This document shows, piece by piece, positions 12,552 to 23,459 of a stretch of 64,000 nucleotides of DNA (its first letter is position 1; every line of letters begins with the position of its first letter). Made by a program: the position numbers and the translations under genes. The DNA is taken from contig NW_023998556.1 of assembly GCF_014805625.2 (NCBI RefSeq), positions 71,030 through 135,029 on the forward strand, written 5' to 3'. The stretch comes from Glossina fuscipes. Lineage: Eukaryota; Arthropoda; Insecta; Diptera; Glossinidae. The notes under the pieces are model-generated. The model saw only the letters and a program-made list of their open reading frames with translations. It was not told the DNA's origin and did not search any database.

Positions 12552-12590
12552 CCGCCTATCGAAACGATCTTGTTCGGGACGAACAAGATT

Positions 12591-12603
12591 AAGTGGGGGG
12601 GAG
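12591..12603 (+). other. Polypurine tract of the gypsy-type element
   Basis: AAGTGGGGGGGAG directly precedes the TGTTACGG start of the 3' LTR. Such tracts prime plus-strand DNA synthesis in LTR elements. The copy at 28275-28285 shows a weaker equivalent (AAGTGAAGGGCTG). Confidence 0.75.
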
Positions 12604-13003
12604 TGTTACGGAAATCCCAAATCCTGTTCATTCCACCTAAGTAATAAAATCTCTAAAGAGCGAAAAACTAAATCCACATTCGCAGCGCGTCATGCAGCTG
12701 CCGGCCGAGGAAAACGAGTTCCAGAAAAGTAGGTCAACGAATTAAAAATGAAACTATAAAATTAGGTGCTAGTAATATGATGGTAAAACCGTATATAAAT
12801 AGAATACTTGTGGAAGTGAAGTTAGTAGAAAAAGAATATTTGAGTTAAGCAGTCGAAAATATTACCAAAAATAAATTGTGAATAATTCTACATTTAAAGA
12901 AATATAATTGTAAATAAAAGAAGTTTGAAGTGTATTTCTCTTGAACAAAATATCCACGATCTAGTGATGCGGACTGTAACTTAGAAAAGCGAATTTTACA
13001 ACA
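12604..13003 (+). mobile_element. gypsy-type 3' LTR (copy 1, 400 bp)
   Basis: It starts TGTTACGGAAAT right after the polypurine tract and ends ...TTTTACAACA. Two related LTRs lie at 19109-19529 and 28286-28725; all share a CGTCATGCAGCTGCCGG-type block, a TATAAATAGA TATA-like box and an ATTGTAAATAAAAGA polyadenylation-like block. The matching 5' LTR was not found in the window. Confidence 0.85.
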
Positions 13004-13261
13004 ATATATCTAAACATGTAATATATATTTACCTTAGAATTAAGTGACATTTATGTCGGAAGAAAAGAAAGTGAGTACAATATGTCGTTTCTTTGTTTTT
13101 TATTTTTATTTATTTTCCAAGGGCTCTAAAAAAATGTTCTACATCGCATTTAACGGCACGTAAATCAAACAATCTTCCTAGAATAATCAACTCAACATAC
13201 TTGATTCGATCATGAAATCAAAAAAAAAAAATCGGTTTACGTCTTGTCTTCGAACGTGTGT

Positions 13262-14128
13262 CGGTAAAAACGCAATTTCCTTATTGAATATAATTTCAAA
13301 ATATACGCAACGGATGGATCAGTATATTCGGACATTTCTAGCTTCTCAGCTGTAGAGGATCCAAATTTACTTTTAGAAAAATTCAACGTTCTGAATGAGT
13401 TATCATCCACCTTCATTGAACTTGTGGCCATCAGACAGGTAATCCTCTTTGCAATTGAGAACAAATTTAGAAAGTTTGCATGTTTTTCTGACAAAAAATC
13501 TGCTCTGATGTTAATCAAGAATAAGGATCCTTACAACATGTACGTTTTTGAAATTTACAACCTGTTAAAGGACCCAAGCATCGACGAATGGCACTTAATT
13601 TGGATTCCAGGTCACACTGGTTTTGGTATCTACGAAAGAGCAGATTTCTTTGCACGTGAAGCACAGTTTCATGGCACGGTATTGTCTATTAAATATCCTC
13701 CCACTGAGACTCTCCTGCTGAGTGAAAAAGTTATTGTAAAAGAATGGAAAGGCGAGTATCATGTTTTAGCTAGAGAAAGAAGTGATCAGCTTTTTTACAA
13801 AATTTTCCCTCTTTCGGCACCCAAACTTTTACCGAAAGGCAAATTTGCAGCATGGGACTTTAAAATACTTCGTAGACTTATGAGTAATCACACTTATTAC
13901 AAGGTAAACTTCAAAATGATTAAAGCCTCTTCCACTGATAATTGCGAAGAAACATTACTGAGTCTGCCGCACATCTATTTTTTGAGTGCAGGAGGTTTGA
14001 CATCCTCAGACAATCTTTCAGTATATTTAGCCTATACAATAATTTATTTGAAATTTTTCGGGCTAGAAACTTTATGCATCTTAAGCGGCTGACTGTTTTT
14101 ATCAAATCAGCTGTCTTCTCTTTCTAAT
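13262..14128 (+). pseudogene. LINE ORF2 C-terminus with RNase H (I/LOA-like)
   Basis: The frame reads KIYATDGSVYSD (RNase H Asp), FIELVAIRQVIL (Glu), KFACFSDKKSAL (Asp) and IWIPGHTGFGIYERADFFA (last acidic residue), the order of LINE-type RNase H domains. A frameshift near 13945 leads to a Cys/His end, SAAHLFFECRRFDILRQ, common at the end of I-, LOA- and R1-type ORF2. The upstream endonuclease and reverse transcriptase are absent, so it is a 5'-truncated copy. It follows the gypsy LTR directly and is unrelated to it. Confidence 0.75.
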
Positions 14129-14560
14129 CTTCTATACTCATAATTTTAGTCATAAACACAGATCGCCTATACTTTTTTCTTTTCTGGCGTTATTAGCCGG
14201 AATTTCGACCGTACAGTACCTTACAGAGGCTTATGGGAGCAACTGCGGAGCAGAACATCACCTGTTTATAATAGTAGAAGCATCACATTAAAAAAAGGGC
14301 GTTCATTTTACGTTTCGGAAAAATATATCATCAATGGTTTCTTTTTCACGCTACTGGATTATGGGTCTAAATTTAATCAAACAGGCCTAATCCATATACA
14401 AATAAACAAAAAAAAAAAAAATTTTTATGTATTATTTTTTTTCAAAAATTTCAATTTTTCGTACCGTTATCATACCACAAAACAATGAAGGTGTTTCTTA
14501 AATTGCTGCAGAGGAATATAGATAAAAATATAGAGACTAATAGTACATTGGCCGGTCGTT
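14129..14560. other. LINE 3'UTR-like and AT-rich sequence
   Basis: Noncoding sequence after the LINE tail, with A/T runs around 14405-14460. Nothing further can be supported. Confidence 0.4.
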
Positions 14561-14599
14561 TTTGTAAACAAATGCAGACTAATTTTTTCAATTTTTTCT

Positions 14600-14793
14600 G
14601 TGATAGAGCCAAATTCGGAGGGGCGCTTTGAATTACTCTCAGATGTGACCAAATTCGAACTCGTTTTTTCAATTCTCAGATTTGACCAAATTCGGACGGG
14701 CTTTGACTCTCAAATGTGACTAAATTCGAACCCGTTTTTTCAATTATTTTTAGATTTGACTAAATTCGAACTCGCTTTTTCAATTATTCTCAA
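14600..14793 (+). repeat. Minisatellite of about 35-42 bp units
   Basis: Five imperfect units share a GACYAAATTCGRACYCG core followed by TTTTTTCAATT. The sequence TGTAAACAAATGCAGACTAA flanks the array on both sides (near 14564 and 14796), as if the whole block had been duplicated together with its edge. Confidence 0.8.
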
Positions 14794-15022
14794 TTGTAAA
14801 CAAATGCAGACTAACTCATTGTAGAATATATTTTGATCAGAACTCATGCAACATACTTGTATATACTTGTATGCACTACAGTTACTGTTATGCATGCAGA
14901 TTTGTACAGAAAAATGAAAAGCAACAATTTGAATGAAGAAAACTATTCTGGCAACACATTCTTCGATTGAAAGAAAAAAAATCAGATAACGGTTTTCTCT
15001 AGGCTGAAACGCACATTCTTAC

Positions 15023-15217
15023 GAGTGAAGAAGTCCATGCAAAAGTTTGTCCCGCTATAGCTAAACCAGCAATATTTACTGTGTCAGTAGACAAATAACC
15101 AGTTAGACTTCCAGAACCGTAATGTATAGCAAATTGAGTGCCGTTCTTCTGATAACTACTAGATTTTTTAGCGTCGTTGAGGAACCCATAAATTTGAAGA
15201 ACCATTATCAAAAACCA
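15023..15217 (-). pseudogene. Cathepsin D-like aspartic protease exon fragment
   Basis: On the minus strand, [13 protein letters not shown] (15217-15181) matches the first active-site loop of pepsin-family proteases, with the usual D-T-G reading D-N-G. After a frameshift and the loss of roughly 20-25 codons the sequence continues [18 protein letters not shown] and [15 protein letters not shown], the flap region of cathepsin D. The piece ends at C|GTAAGA, a good splice donor, so it looks like a former exon rather than a retrocopy. The rest of the protease, including the second active-site Asp, is absent here. Cathepsin D works in lysosomes; this copy cannot. Confidence 0.78.
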
Positions 15218-15416
15218 CTTCGAATTTGTTTATTTAATTGGATTAATTTTTCAAGTGTAAAAGTGGTGAAATTGAATGATTTGTCTTTAGATCGTTACAC
15301 CAATTGAGGAACAAACTTGTTACTTGCTACCGACAATATATTCGATGAATTTATGAAAATTCGCCCTTTAAATTTCAATGGAAGCAATTAAGTTAAATTA
15401 AATACACTTACATTAA

Positions 15417-15439
15417 AGAGAGAGAGAGAGAGAGAGAGA
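15417..15439 (+). repeat. (GA)n microsatellite
   Basis: Uninterrupted GA dinucleotide run. Confidence 0.95.
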
Positions 15440-15562
15440 TTGAAGACCACATTTATGCTTGCACGAGATAAAATTAATTGTTTATTAGTGAAGTTGAAAT
15501 TATTATAGATTTATTATTGCATTTGCTTAAATATAAGTTTGAATTATGCGTCTTACTATGCA

Positions 15563-15626
15563 TCTACACTGTAGTAGTTTATCTACACTGTAGTAGTTTA
15601 TCTACACTGTAGTAGTTTATCTACAA
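15563..15626 (+). repeat. 19-bp tandem repeat with internal palindrome
   Basis: Three full units and a partial fourth of TCTACACTGTAGTAGTTTA, each holding the palindrome CTACA-CTGTAG. Units start at 15563, 15582, 15601 and 15620. Confidence 0.9.
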
Positions 15627-16084
15627 TGAAATGGGAATTGAATCAACATGTAATTTAAATGGAAACTATGAACTCCACTGTAAAGAGCCAACTTATCTTC
15701 GGCATTTGTACAAATATTCAACATTATCGCTCAAGTCGTGTCAATCATACAATAGCTTAATTGCTAGAATATTTTCTGTAAATAGGTTTTTATTAAATCT
15801 GGAATTATCTCAACCCAAGTTTTTCTTCTTTTGTTAAAAAAGACAAACATCACAGAAACATACAGAATTATTACTGATACTTGACTCATTTTTATACAAA
15901 AAACTTCCGCCTCAAGAGTTAATATCCTATCAGTTAAGTCTGTAGGGAAGCGATTTGCTTCCTTACGGAATACAAGTCCGCCCGCCTAAGACATTTCTCC
16001 GCAGCGAGCAACCCGTCAGTGCGATCTGTCCGTGCACGTCCGTTTGGGGTTAAATAAAATATGAGCAATCTCCTCCAGCAGAAG

Positions 16085-16560
16085 TTAAGAACTCAAATGT
16101 ATAAAAACGGAAGTAAGAACTCAAATGTATAAAAGCATAGGTTTAAAAACTCAATATGTATAAAAGCATAGGTTTGAAAACTCAATACGCATAAAAGCAG
16201 AAGTCAAGAACTCAAATGTATAAAAACGTAAGTAAGAACTCAATGTGTATAAAAGCAGAAGTTTGAGAACTCAAATGTATAAAAGCACAAATATAAGAAA
16301 CTGTGTGCAAACCGGTATAAAAATACAAATATAAGAAACTATGCACAAACCTTTATAAAAGCACAAATATAAAAAATTATGTACCATCCTGTATAAAAGC
16401 ATGAATGCAAGAAATTATGTACAAACCTGTATAAACGCGTGAATTCAAGAAATTATGTTCGAACATGCACAAATACAAGAAATTATGTTCAAACAAAAGT
16501 ATAAATATAAGAAATTATGTACAAAGCCTTAGAACCCAACCTGTATAAAAACATAAGTAT
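16085..16560 (+). repeat. Tandem array with repeated TATAAAA boxes
   Basis: About seven units of roughly 30 bp (core GAACTCAAATGTATAAAAGCA) pass near 16270 into about six units of 37-44 bp (core GTATAAAAGCACAAATATAAGAAA). More than ten TATAAA-type boxes lie within 480 bp. The array lies inside LTR family A and was not seen in the inverted copy at 31885-33301, so it seems to have expanded in this copy. Confidence 0.8.
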
Positions 16561-16684
16561 GAGAACACAACCTGCAACCGACTTATACAAATCAGTAAGA
16601 TCGGATCGGTACGAACTCAGTAGGATACATGTACACTCACATGAGCACAACCATACGCAGAAGCTACAGCAGCATTGCACAAAT

Positions 16685-17180
16685 GTGTAGCACCGTTAGG
16701 GCACATGAAATCTCCAAACAACGTATCGCACCGTTAGGGCAAACAAAACATACAGAACGGAACTTAGGTAGAAAAATAAGGGATAAGCATGGAAAACGAA
16801 TAGACCTTAGCAAAAGTATCTATGCTGTAAAACGTAAAAACACATGCAAAGGTATTAACGGCAGAACCATAGCACAGAATGTATAGTATTGTTAGGGCAT
16901 ATGAAATCTTCAACGCTGCTGTGGCAAACAGAACATACAGAAATGAACGTAGGTAGAAAAACAAGAGACAAGCATATACAAACATGTAAAACGCATAGAC
17001 CTCAGCCCCACGCAAAACTCTTTATGTTGTAAAATGTAAAAACACATGCAAAGCGTATAAATTGAAGAAACATTGCATAGAATGTATAATACCGTTACGG
17101 TATACGAAATCTTCAACACTGTTAAGGCAAACAAAAACACACAGAAAATAAACTTAGGTAGGAAACAAGGGACAAGCGTA
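16685..17180 (+). repeat. About 200-bp tandem triplication inside LTR A
   Basis: Three diverged units begin near 16692, 16888 and 17090 with CACCGTTAGGGCACATGAAA-like sequence and share a GGTAGAAAAAcAAG block. The minus-strand copy of this LTR has its own duplication of about 207 bp at 32338-32665, with different unit content. Confidence 0.7.
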
Positions 17181-17589
17181 CACACATGCTAAATATAAAA
17201 ACACATATGTACAAACACACAAGAACAGGAAAATACATGGGTTGGTATAAAACTATAGAAACGTATTGAACACAGCAGTTAGGCAACAAGTACCCACGTA
17301 CCTAACGGTGATATAAATCGCGCGATTTGGTACCTGGGTACGTATCAAGTAGACACTTAATCAAACACAGCAGTAAGCTAGCTGTTAAGTAATAAGTCGA
17401 CATTAGGTTGGGGGCAAGTCGTTCATGCAGGTCGTAACTTAGGCTCAACTTAGGCTCAGTTGAGTACATGTATGAATAACATACCACAACAAACACGTAA
17501 ATGCCTACAGCCTGAGACATATTGGAACGGGACAAGCGAGCCAGGCCCCAGCTATAAAAGAGCAGCGCAGCACACAGAATCTTTCAATT

Positions 17590-17605
17590 TGGTGCCATAG
17601 CTGCC
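17590..17605 (+). other. Primer-binding-site-like motif after LTR A
   Basis: TGGTGCCATAGCTGCC three bases after the LTR end; the inverted copy has TGGTGTCATAGCCGTC at the same place (31881-31866). The priming tRNA was not identified. Confidence 0.6.
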
Positions 17606-17664
17606 TAAGGTAAGTGCGTACGGACAGCTTACAAGTGACCTTTAGGAAGATTTTTTTTTTTTGA

Positions 17665-17890
17665 CCATTACGGATAGGGGATGACAGGTGTAGCTTCGCC
17701 GTCATCCCTGAATGAATAGTACGACTATTGACCATTACGGATAGGGGACGACAGGTGTAGCTACGCCGTCATCCCTGAATGAATAATACGGCTATTGACC
17801 ATTACGGATAAGGGATGACAGGTGCCGCTTCGCCGTCATCCCTGAATGAATAATACGGCTATGGACCGTTCCGGATAGGGGGTGACGTTT
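17665..17890 (+). repeat. Tandem hairpin repeat in the leader of family A
   Basis: About 3.5 units of roughly 70 bp, each with GGGATGAC...GTCATCCC able to form a stem and a loop rich in GGTGTAGCTTCGCC. The inverted family copy carries two similar units at 31680-31800 (GGGATG...CATCCC), and a lone related unit lies near 56113-56160. The position just after the primer-like site suggests a leader element, possibly for RNA packaging; that role is inference. Confidence 0.75.
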
Positions 17891-19108
17891 AGAATGGGGA
17901 TATTTGGCTGCAAGTGCTTCTACTTTTAATTATTTCTTAAGGAGTGAAGTTTGTTTGATTTCAAAATCCGTTTTGTGTTTGTTTATTAATTATTGTGTGG
18001 GAACTTATTTGACATTTCAAAATACAATATAGGTAAGAGTCAAATTAATTACACAAATCGAATAGATGGAGTCTAATTTAATAAGTGTGAGATCAGAAAG
18101 AAAATGTAATAAAAGTTTTGTTAATTTATATACACATCTTAAAACAGTTCTATAAAACTAAAATTAATGATTTGCTGCGACCAATTAAGTGTTTTATTTA
18201 ATAAGATTGGCTTATTCACTAAATAAGAACTTTAAGACTGAGATAATGCGACATTGTGTAATATCAGTTTTTTTCGCAATCCTGTTTAATTTCGTTACTA
18301 TTAAAACAAGAATGCATTGAAAAAAGGGATAATGAAGTTGGAACTGTTTCAGAAAATGTTTAATAATTTGTCTAGTTAGATGTGTGAATTAAGTTGAATT
18401 TCTCCATTTAAGTTCAAAGAGGGTTAATTTTTTTGAACCAGCAGAAAGAGAACATTTGTAAAGTTTTTCTAATTCTCGTTGATGTCATATTTAATATTTG
18501 GTGATGGCTTGACTCTGTGGGAAAAAAGACAGTTCAGGGAAAACTATAAGATGGCAAGGAAAATTATCACGAAACTTTTTATATGGAAGAATGGTTGAAT
18601 AAATAGCAAAGAATGTAAATAAATGGGTTAATAACTAAATAAGTTTGAAAAAAAAAATGTAGTAAACAACAAAATAAAAAGAAACTGTCGAATAAATCTA
18701 TAGTAATTTTTGGTAAAGCACTAGTTTATTGAACTGTATTGAGGCTACTTTTACACAAGTACAATAATGAAAAAAGAAAACAAAAAAACTGCAGAGATGC
18801 AAATAAAGCAGTATGTTATCCTGATGAAATGTAAAAAAATAACCTAAAATACGTGCATTGAAATAGCGATTGCAAATTTTGGTTTTTTATTTTTATTATA
18901 CAAACAAGTAAACTATAACTAGTATGCGGAATTCAATGAAAGCACATAAGGAGAAAGGAAAAAAAAAGTATCATGAAAACTGCCCCTGACGTGAATCAAA
19001 GAAATAGGAAGTAAAAGATCAATAAAACCATCAAAAATGTCTATGAAGAAACACACCAAACAGTGAAAGCAATCAACAATATGAAAATAGTGTCAAAGTC
19101 AAGTATAA
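17891..19108. other. No recognisable gene
   Basis: AT-rich sequence after the leader of family A. No gag or pol frame follows, so the element body is missing or too decayed to see. Confidence 0.55.
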
Positions 19109-19529
19109 CCGGTGTCAAAATTATTAATTTTCCAAAATAATAAATGCCCTAGAGAGGGAAAAACCAAGTGCACAATCGCGAGGCGTCATGCAGCTGCCGG
19201 TCGATGAAACGATTAGTGGAAAAGCAGGTTAACCGATTAAAAATAAAGTTATGAACTTAGGTAACACTAACATGCTTGTAAAAATGTATATAAATAGAAA
19301 ATTGTGGAAGGCAGAGTCAGTCGGACAAGAACATTTGAGTCGAAAAAGAATATTAGAGTTGAGAAGTCGAGAGTACTGCCAAAGTAAAATGTAAATAGTC
19401 CAACCCTTAAACAAATTGATTGTAAATAAAAGAGTTTTGCAGTGAATACGTGCAAGTTTATTTCCCTTAAAAAGTATGTGCGCCATCTACTGATACGAAC
19501 CGTATCCGAGAATAGCGAATTTCGTAACT
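19109..19529 (+). mobile_element. gypsy-type LTR (copy 2, 5'-truncated)
   Basis: Very similar to the LTR at 28286-28725 from TTATTAATTTTCC onward, including CCCTAGAGAGGGAAAAACC, the TATAAATAGA box and the ATTGTAAATAAAAGAG block. The first 30 or so bases, including TGTTACGG, are missing. No internal region flanks it. Confidence 0.85.
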
Positions 19530-19864
19530 GTATGATATCGAAATTTTTGGATGCAAGATATTACGACATACTGTGCACAACATCAGTACCAGCATATTAT
19601 GCATTCGATTTTGGTCCTTTTATGTTTATTATTCTTTCTATAAGAGTACATAATATACTGCATAATTGGTTATTAGCATATAATAATATAAGTGGCATTA
19701 GTAATTCTTTTGTTATTGTAAAGGAAAAAGCAAAACGAAGATAAAAAATTTATTAATAATACATTACACATTTGTTTAATTTGTTTTCCTTTTGTAGTTA
19801 GTTCAATTTTCTTTTAAGATTATATTACAATCATCTATATCTAATACGCATCACCTACGTTTAT

Positions 19865-21545
19865 TTATTTACTTAAATATGAAACTCATCTAAGCCAAAT
19901 TAACTAACTTCCATTTTCAGGTTTAATTTTATAAAATTTAACGAGAACCGTGTAATCATTAAGTCAATTTAAAGCTGACACAATTGCGATTCCAAGGAGA
20001 AGGAAAAAAACAATTTAACATCGTCAGCGCACATTAAGATCTGGCTGAATTTAATCACCGAAGGGAGATCATTATTGTATAGTTTAAATAAAAGAGGCCC
20101 TAAATGGCTGCCTTGAGGGACACCAGACTTCACGGGAAATTCATCCGAGATGATGAATTTAAGCAGAGCACTGTACGATCTCTTATGCAGATAAGAGATT
20201 ATCCGTTTCGCTAAGTAAAAAGAAAAGCCAGACACATACATTTTGAAGATCAATAAGTTATAGTTAGCCAAGTCAAACCCTTTACTAAAATCAGTAGGGA
20301 CTACACACGTCCGACAGCCACTAGAAACAGCTTTGAAAACGTGGTAGATAAACTCTAAGAGATTCGTAACATTTGACCTTCGTTTCAGAAAGCCATGTAG
20401 AAATGGAGAAATATAAAGTTTGTTAGCAAAAGTTAAATGCTGAGTAACAATTCGCTCAAACAATTTAGGTGAGACACTTAACTTGGCGATGCCTGTATAG
20501 TTCTTAACGTGATATCTATTTCCAGATTTGTGAACTGGAGTAAGGAAGCTGTTCTTCCAGCATAAAGGAAAAACACCTGATTTCAAGGACAGAATAAAGA
20601 TCGTTGAAACAACACATCATTGCTGGAAAGACCATTATTGAGTACATGATGGAGTCCCATCATTTCGTCGAAAGTATTCAGCGAAGAAATTCGATGTTAT
20701 AATATGATCACAGGGCTCAGAGCCATTGAAAAAAACGTTCGAATGATAAATGGAGATTATTGTTTTGGAGTTTGTAAACTTAAAAAAATATCTAGGATTA
20801 ATAAGTAGTGAAAATTTTATCAACTACAGACATCTGCAATGATATTAGTGGTTGAGGTAATTAAATCTATGCCTTGATGCGAGATAGGCAAAGACCGTCG
20901 TAAGCAGAACCTCTTTTCACAAATTTTTTGAAAAGTTTTTTTTTTGCTATTTTTGTAATATTTAATTGTCTTGCTAAACCGTGGCGGGCACCTGCTTCGA
21001 GAGCGAGATTACTTGATCCGACCGGATGCAGGAATAGCTAGGTTGAATACGTTATAGAACGAAGGTTTCAATATTTTCAGCAAAATGCGTGAAAGATGAG
21101 ATTTAAGATGTAAAATATTAGTTTTATTAAACCATAATATTTATTGAAGGAAGTTGGATTTGGCACATTTAAATGCAAATTGATGAATGATATGGATCCT
21201 CAGGTAAACTAAAACCTGGACAACGATTAAAAACTACCTCCGGAAAGTTGGCAAAGATCTGGCAGTCTGCCATTACAATTAGGAGTGCAGTAGTATTGAA
21301 GTAAATTGCGATCAAATAATTTATTGCAAAACACAATAGCTGTATCAGATTTTGAACTGGGGACAATAACGCCAGATTTATCACTACAACACCAACTGAC
21401 TTGTGGCACGTCGAAGTCCCTGAGCGCTATGACTATGTTAGTAGATTTAGACCTTTCGGCCACATTACAAACGGTGGCATCATGTTTCTTATCAATTGCG
21501 ATATACGCATGTAGCGTACTCAAAGGGCTCTTAACAAAATATTAC
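19865..21545 (-). pseudogene. CR1/jockey-type LINE ORF2 with 3' tail
   Basis: Read on the minus strand: a late endonuclease piece (21523-21227; IVIALRDFDVPQVSW, where the usual G-D-F-N reads R-D-F-D, then YYCTPNCNGRLPDL), a linker piece (20823-20635) and a reverse transcriptase piece (20586-19969) with TGIAKLSVSPKLFERIV, FSKGFDLANYN, GVPQGSHLGPLLF and MCADDVKLFF (YADD changed to CADD). The C-terminus is deleted, and the sequence passes into a 3'UTR ending in AAATAAATAAA at about 19865. The same family occurs at 28830-30285 and 40609-42360. Confidence 0.85.
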
Positions 21546-22689
21546 TAGCTCGCCGTAATTGGGGGGTCCATACGAGAAATTAGCCCTAGAGAATTTTCAT
21601 AATTGTTATGTGTTGTAAGTGGAAGTGTGTGTGTGTGAGCGTGTAATGAGAAAATCTACTTCGCCAGCCAGTAACAAACAAAGTAAATTAGTTAACAAAC
21701 ATTTTAATATTAAGGATAAACAATACGAATAATTAAATTAATGACAATTGCGTATAAGACAAAATCACTAATTGATGTTTAGGTAAAATATAAATTAAAA
21801 TTTAATATTAAATAGCTAATTTAATTAACAATATAATTCAACTCACTTATTTTAAGACTCGCCGAATGTACATTCGCGTTTTGAATCAAAAAAAGGAATT
21901 TTTATAATAATAATTTTAAAAAAAATATTAAACGGATTGAAGGACTAGTAAGAGATTTTTTTCTCTCTTTTAAAAAAAACAAAATTAGGCCTTAGACTGT
22001 AACAGACAGTAACGTTCAATTGACGAACTGCATCGACGTTGCGTTTGTGTTGAGAAACAATTGCTTTCTTGATTATGGTTATAATATTTGCATCCAATTT
22101 AAACAAACAGTACTAGTTTCCACAACCGAAAGAATACTTCTGATGTAGGCATAGGTCTGGCCCTGGGGTTTTTTAAGTGTCCCCACTTTCGCGAGAGATG
22201 GTGCATCTTTGTCGCCGTATCATATTTTGCGAATTGAGTTTTGTAGACTTGGAGATGATGAACAGTCAAATTATGAGGTGGACTAGAGTCGGAGCCTGTG
22301 GTGTTTGAGTGCGATGAACTAAGCAGTGGGATGTAACGTGGTTTCTTTTCCCAAACTGCAATGTTTCACTTTTCAGTTTTTTCAGTTTTTTTTCTGAATA
22401 TAATTCACTTTTTGTCACAGCTTTTTTTTTCTGTTTTCGTCAACTTTCTTCTTCTCCTTGTTCTTTAACCAATTTTCTTATAGAATCTTGAATTTCACAA
22501 GCCCCTTTTTGTATCAAATTACTTTTTCACTTACTTAAAAATTGTTTGTTTGTTTTGCTTTCGCCAAATCGGGATTTAGCGAGAATTTTTGAATAAATTT
22601 TTGTTTGAACTGAGAGGCGCTTTTTTACACAAAAAAAAATAATCGAGTCAGTTTATTTTCAGAAAAATTTACATGTATTTCCAACACTG
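21546..22689. other. No recognisable gene
   Basis: AT-rich DNA with a short GT run near 21630 and T-runs around 22380-22440. Nothing could be assigned. Confidence 0.5.
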
Positions 22690-23245
22690 AAAACAGACTG
22701 ATTCCGGTACTCCATAGGTATGGAATACTTCTTCTCGTATAAACTTACATGCCACATCAGTGTTTAGTCACTTGACAGGTTTGATAAAGGGAAATTTAGA
22801 AAAGTGATCCAGTACTACCAGTATTCCGATATTTCCATTTCGAGAGCGGGGATAAGCAACTACAAATTAGATATAAAGTGTTTGTAGAAACCGGTCTGTG
22901 TCAACCATTTTACCCATTGGTGGCCGAAGAATCTGGTTAGAATGCTTGTTCACTTTACAGGCTTTACAAGAGCTTGTGAAGTCACAAAAAATGATGACGG
23001 TACCAGGTCATAATACCATAATAGCATTTTCTTAAATTTTCCAAGATATTATTCATACCAGCGTGAGCAGCGAAACAATCTGCTTCATTCGTCATCTCGC
23101 TTGGTAACCAGAGCTTCCAGGAAAATTCGTCATGCAAAGCGTCATTATGATTTCTAAATTTTTTGCATTTCTTAAGCTCTGCTGCGCCAATCCACGCAGT
23201 CGTACAGGTATTTGTGGTATCCGCAGGCACTCTCACAACAGATTA
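22690..23245 (-). pseudogene. Second gypsy-type integrase relic
   Basis: The minus strand reads KLWLPSEMTNEADCFAAHAG and MNNILENLRKCYYGIMTW (integrase zinc-domain region, 23140-22990), then in other frames PPMGKMVDTDRFLQTLYI, YPRSRNGNIGILVVLDHFSK and FIREEVFHTYGVPE (catalytic-core region). These blocks are those of a gypsy-type integrase different from the one at 11607-12296. Stops and shifts are frequent, and the region holding the later acidic residues is missing. It separates the LINE ORF1 piece (23460-24300) from the ORF2 piece (19865-21545). Confidence 0.7.
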
Positions 23246-23457
23246 AAACGTATCCGTAACGTTGTTAACAAATTTTACAAATGTGTTTTTCTTTTTTTTC
23301 ATTATTAATTGATATGAATTAATTTGAAAGTCTTTTTAGCAAAAATTTTCCAATCGCAATTTAAAAGATTTTTATTCCAAAATATTGTAAATGTCAAAAT
23401 TTTTCTTTTTTTTCTTTCTTTTCTTTTTTTAAATTTTATTGAGTAATCACTACCAAC
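23246..23457. other. T-rich spacer
   Basis: Pyrimidine runs (23285-23310, 23400-23440) with no coding signal. Confidence 0.5.
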
Positions 23458-23459
23458 TC

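Larger units (their letters stand above)
15941..17586 (+). mobile_element. Very long LTR, family A (plus copy, about 1.65 kb)
   Basis: It starts TGTAGGGAAGCGATTTGCTTCC, an inverted pair GGAAGC/GCTTCC, and ends ...TCTTTCA three bases before TGGTGCCATAGCTGCC, which has the form of a primer binding site (TGG at the 5' end). A second copy lies inverted at 33301-31885 with the same start, the same end and the same primer-like site, which supports the boundaries. Inside are three tandem arrays (described separately) and no coding frame. The superfamily is not settled: no gag or pol could be tied to it. Confidence 0.68.

Noticed and set aside
15631..15837. 68-codon ORF with Leu-rich spacing
   Set aside because: A faint leucine-rich-repeat look only; no supporting upstream or downstream units.
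16085..16560. CRISPR-like regular repeats
   Set aside because: Eukaryotic sequence; units are contiguous, variable in length and have no spacers.
19229..19486. Minus-strand ORFs over the LTR at 19109-19529 and likewise at 28430-28687
   Set aside because: The same ORF appears in both because the LTR is repeated; it is antisense to the LTR and has no domain.
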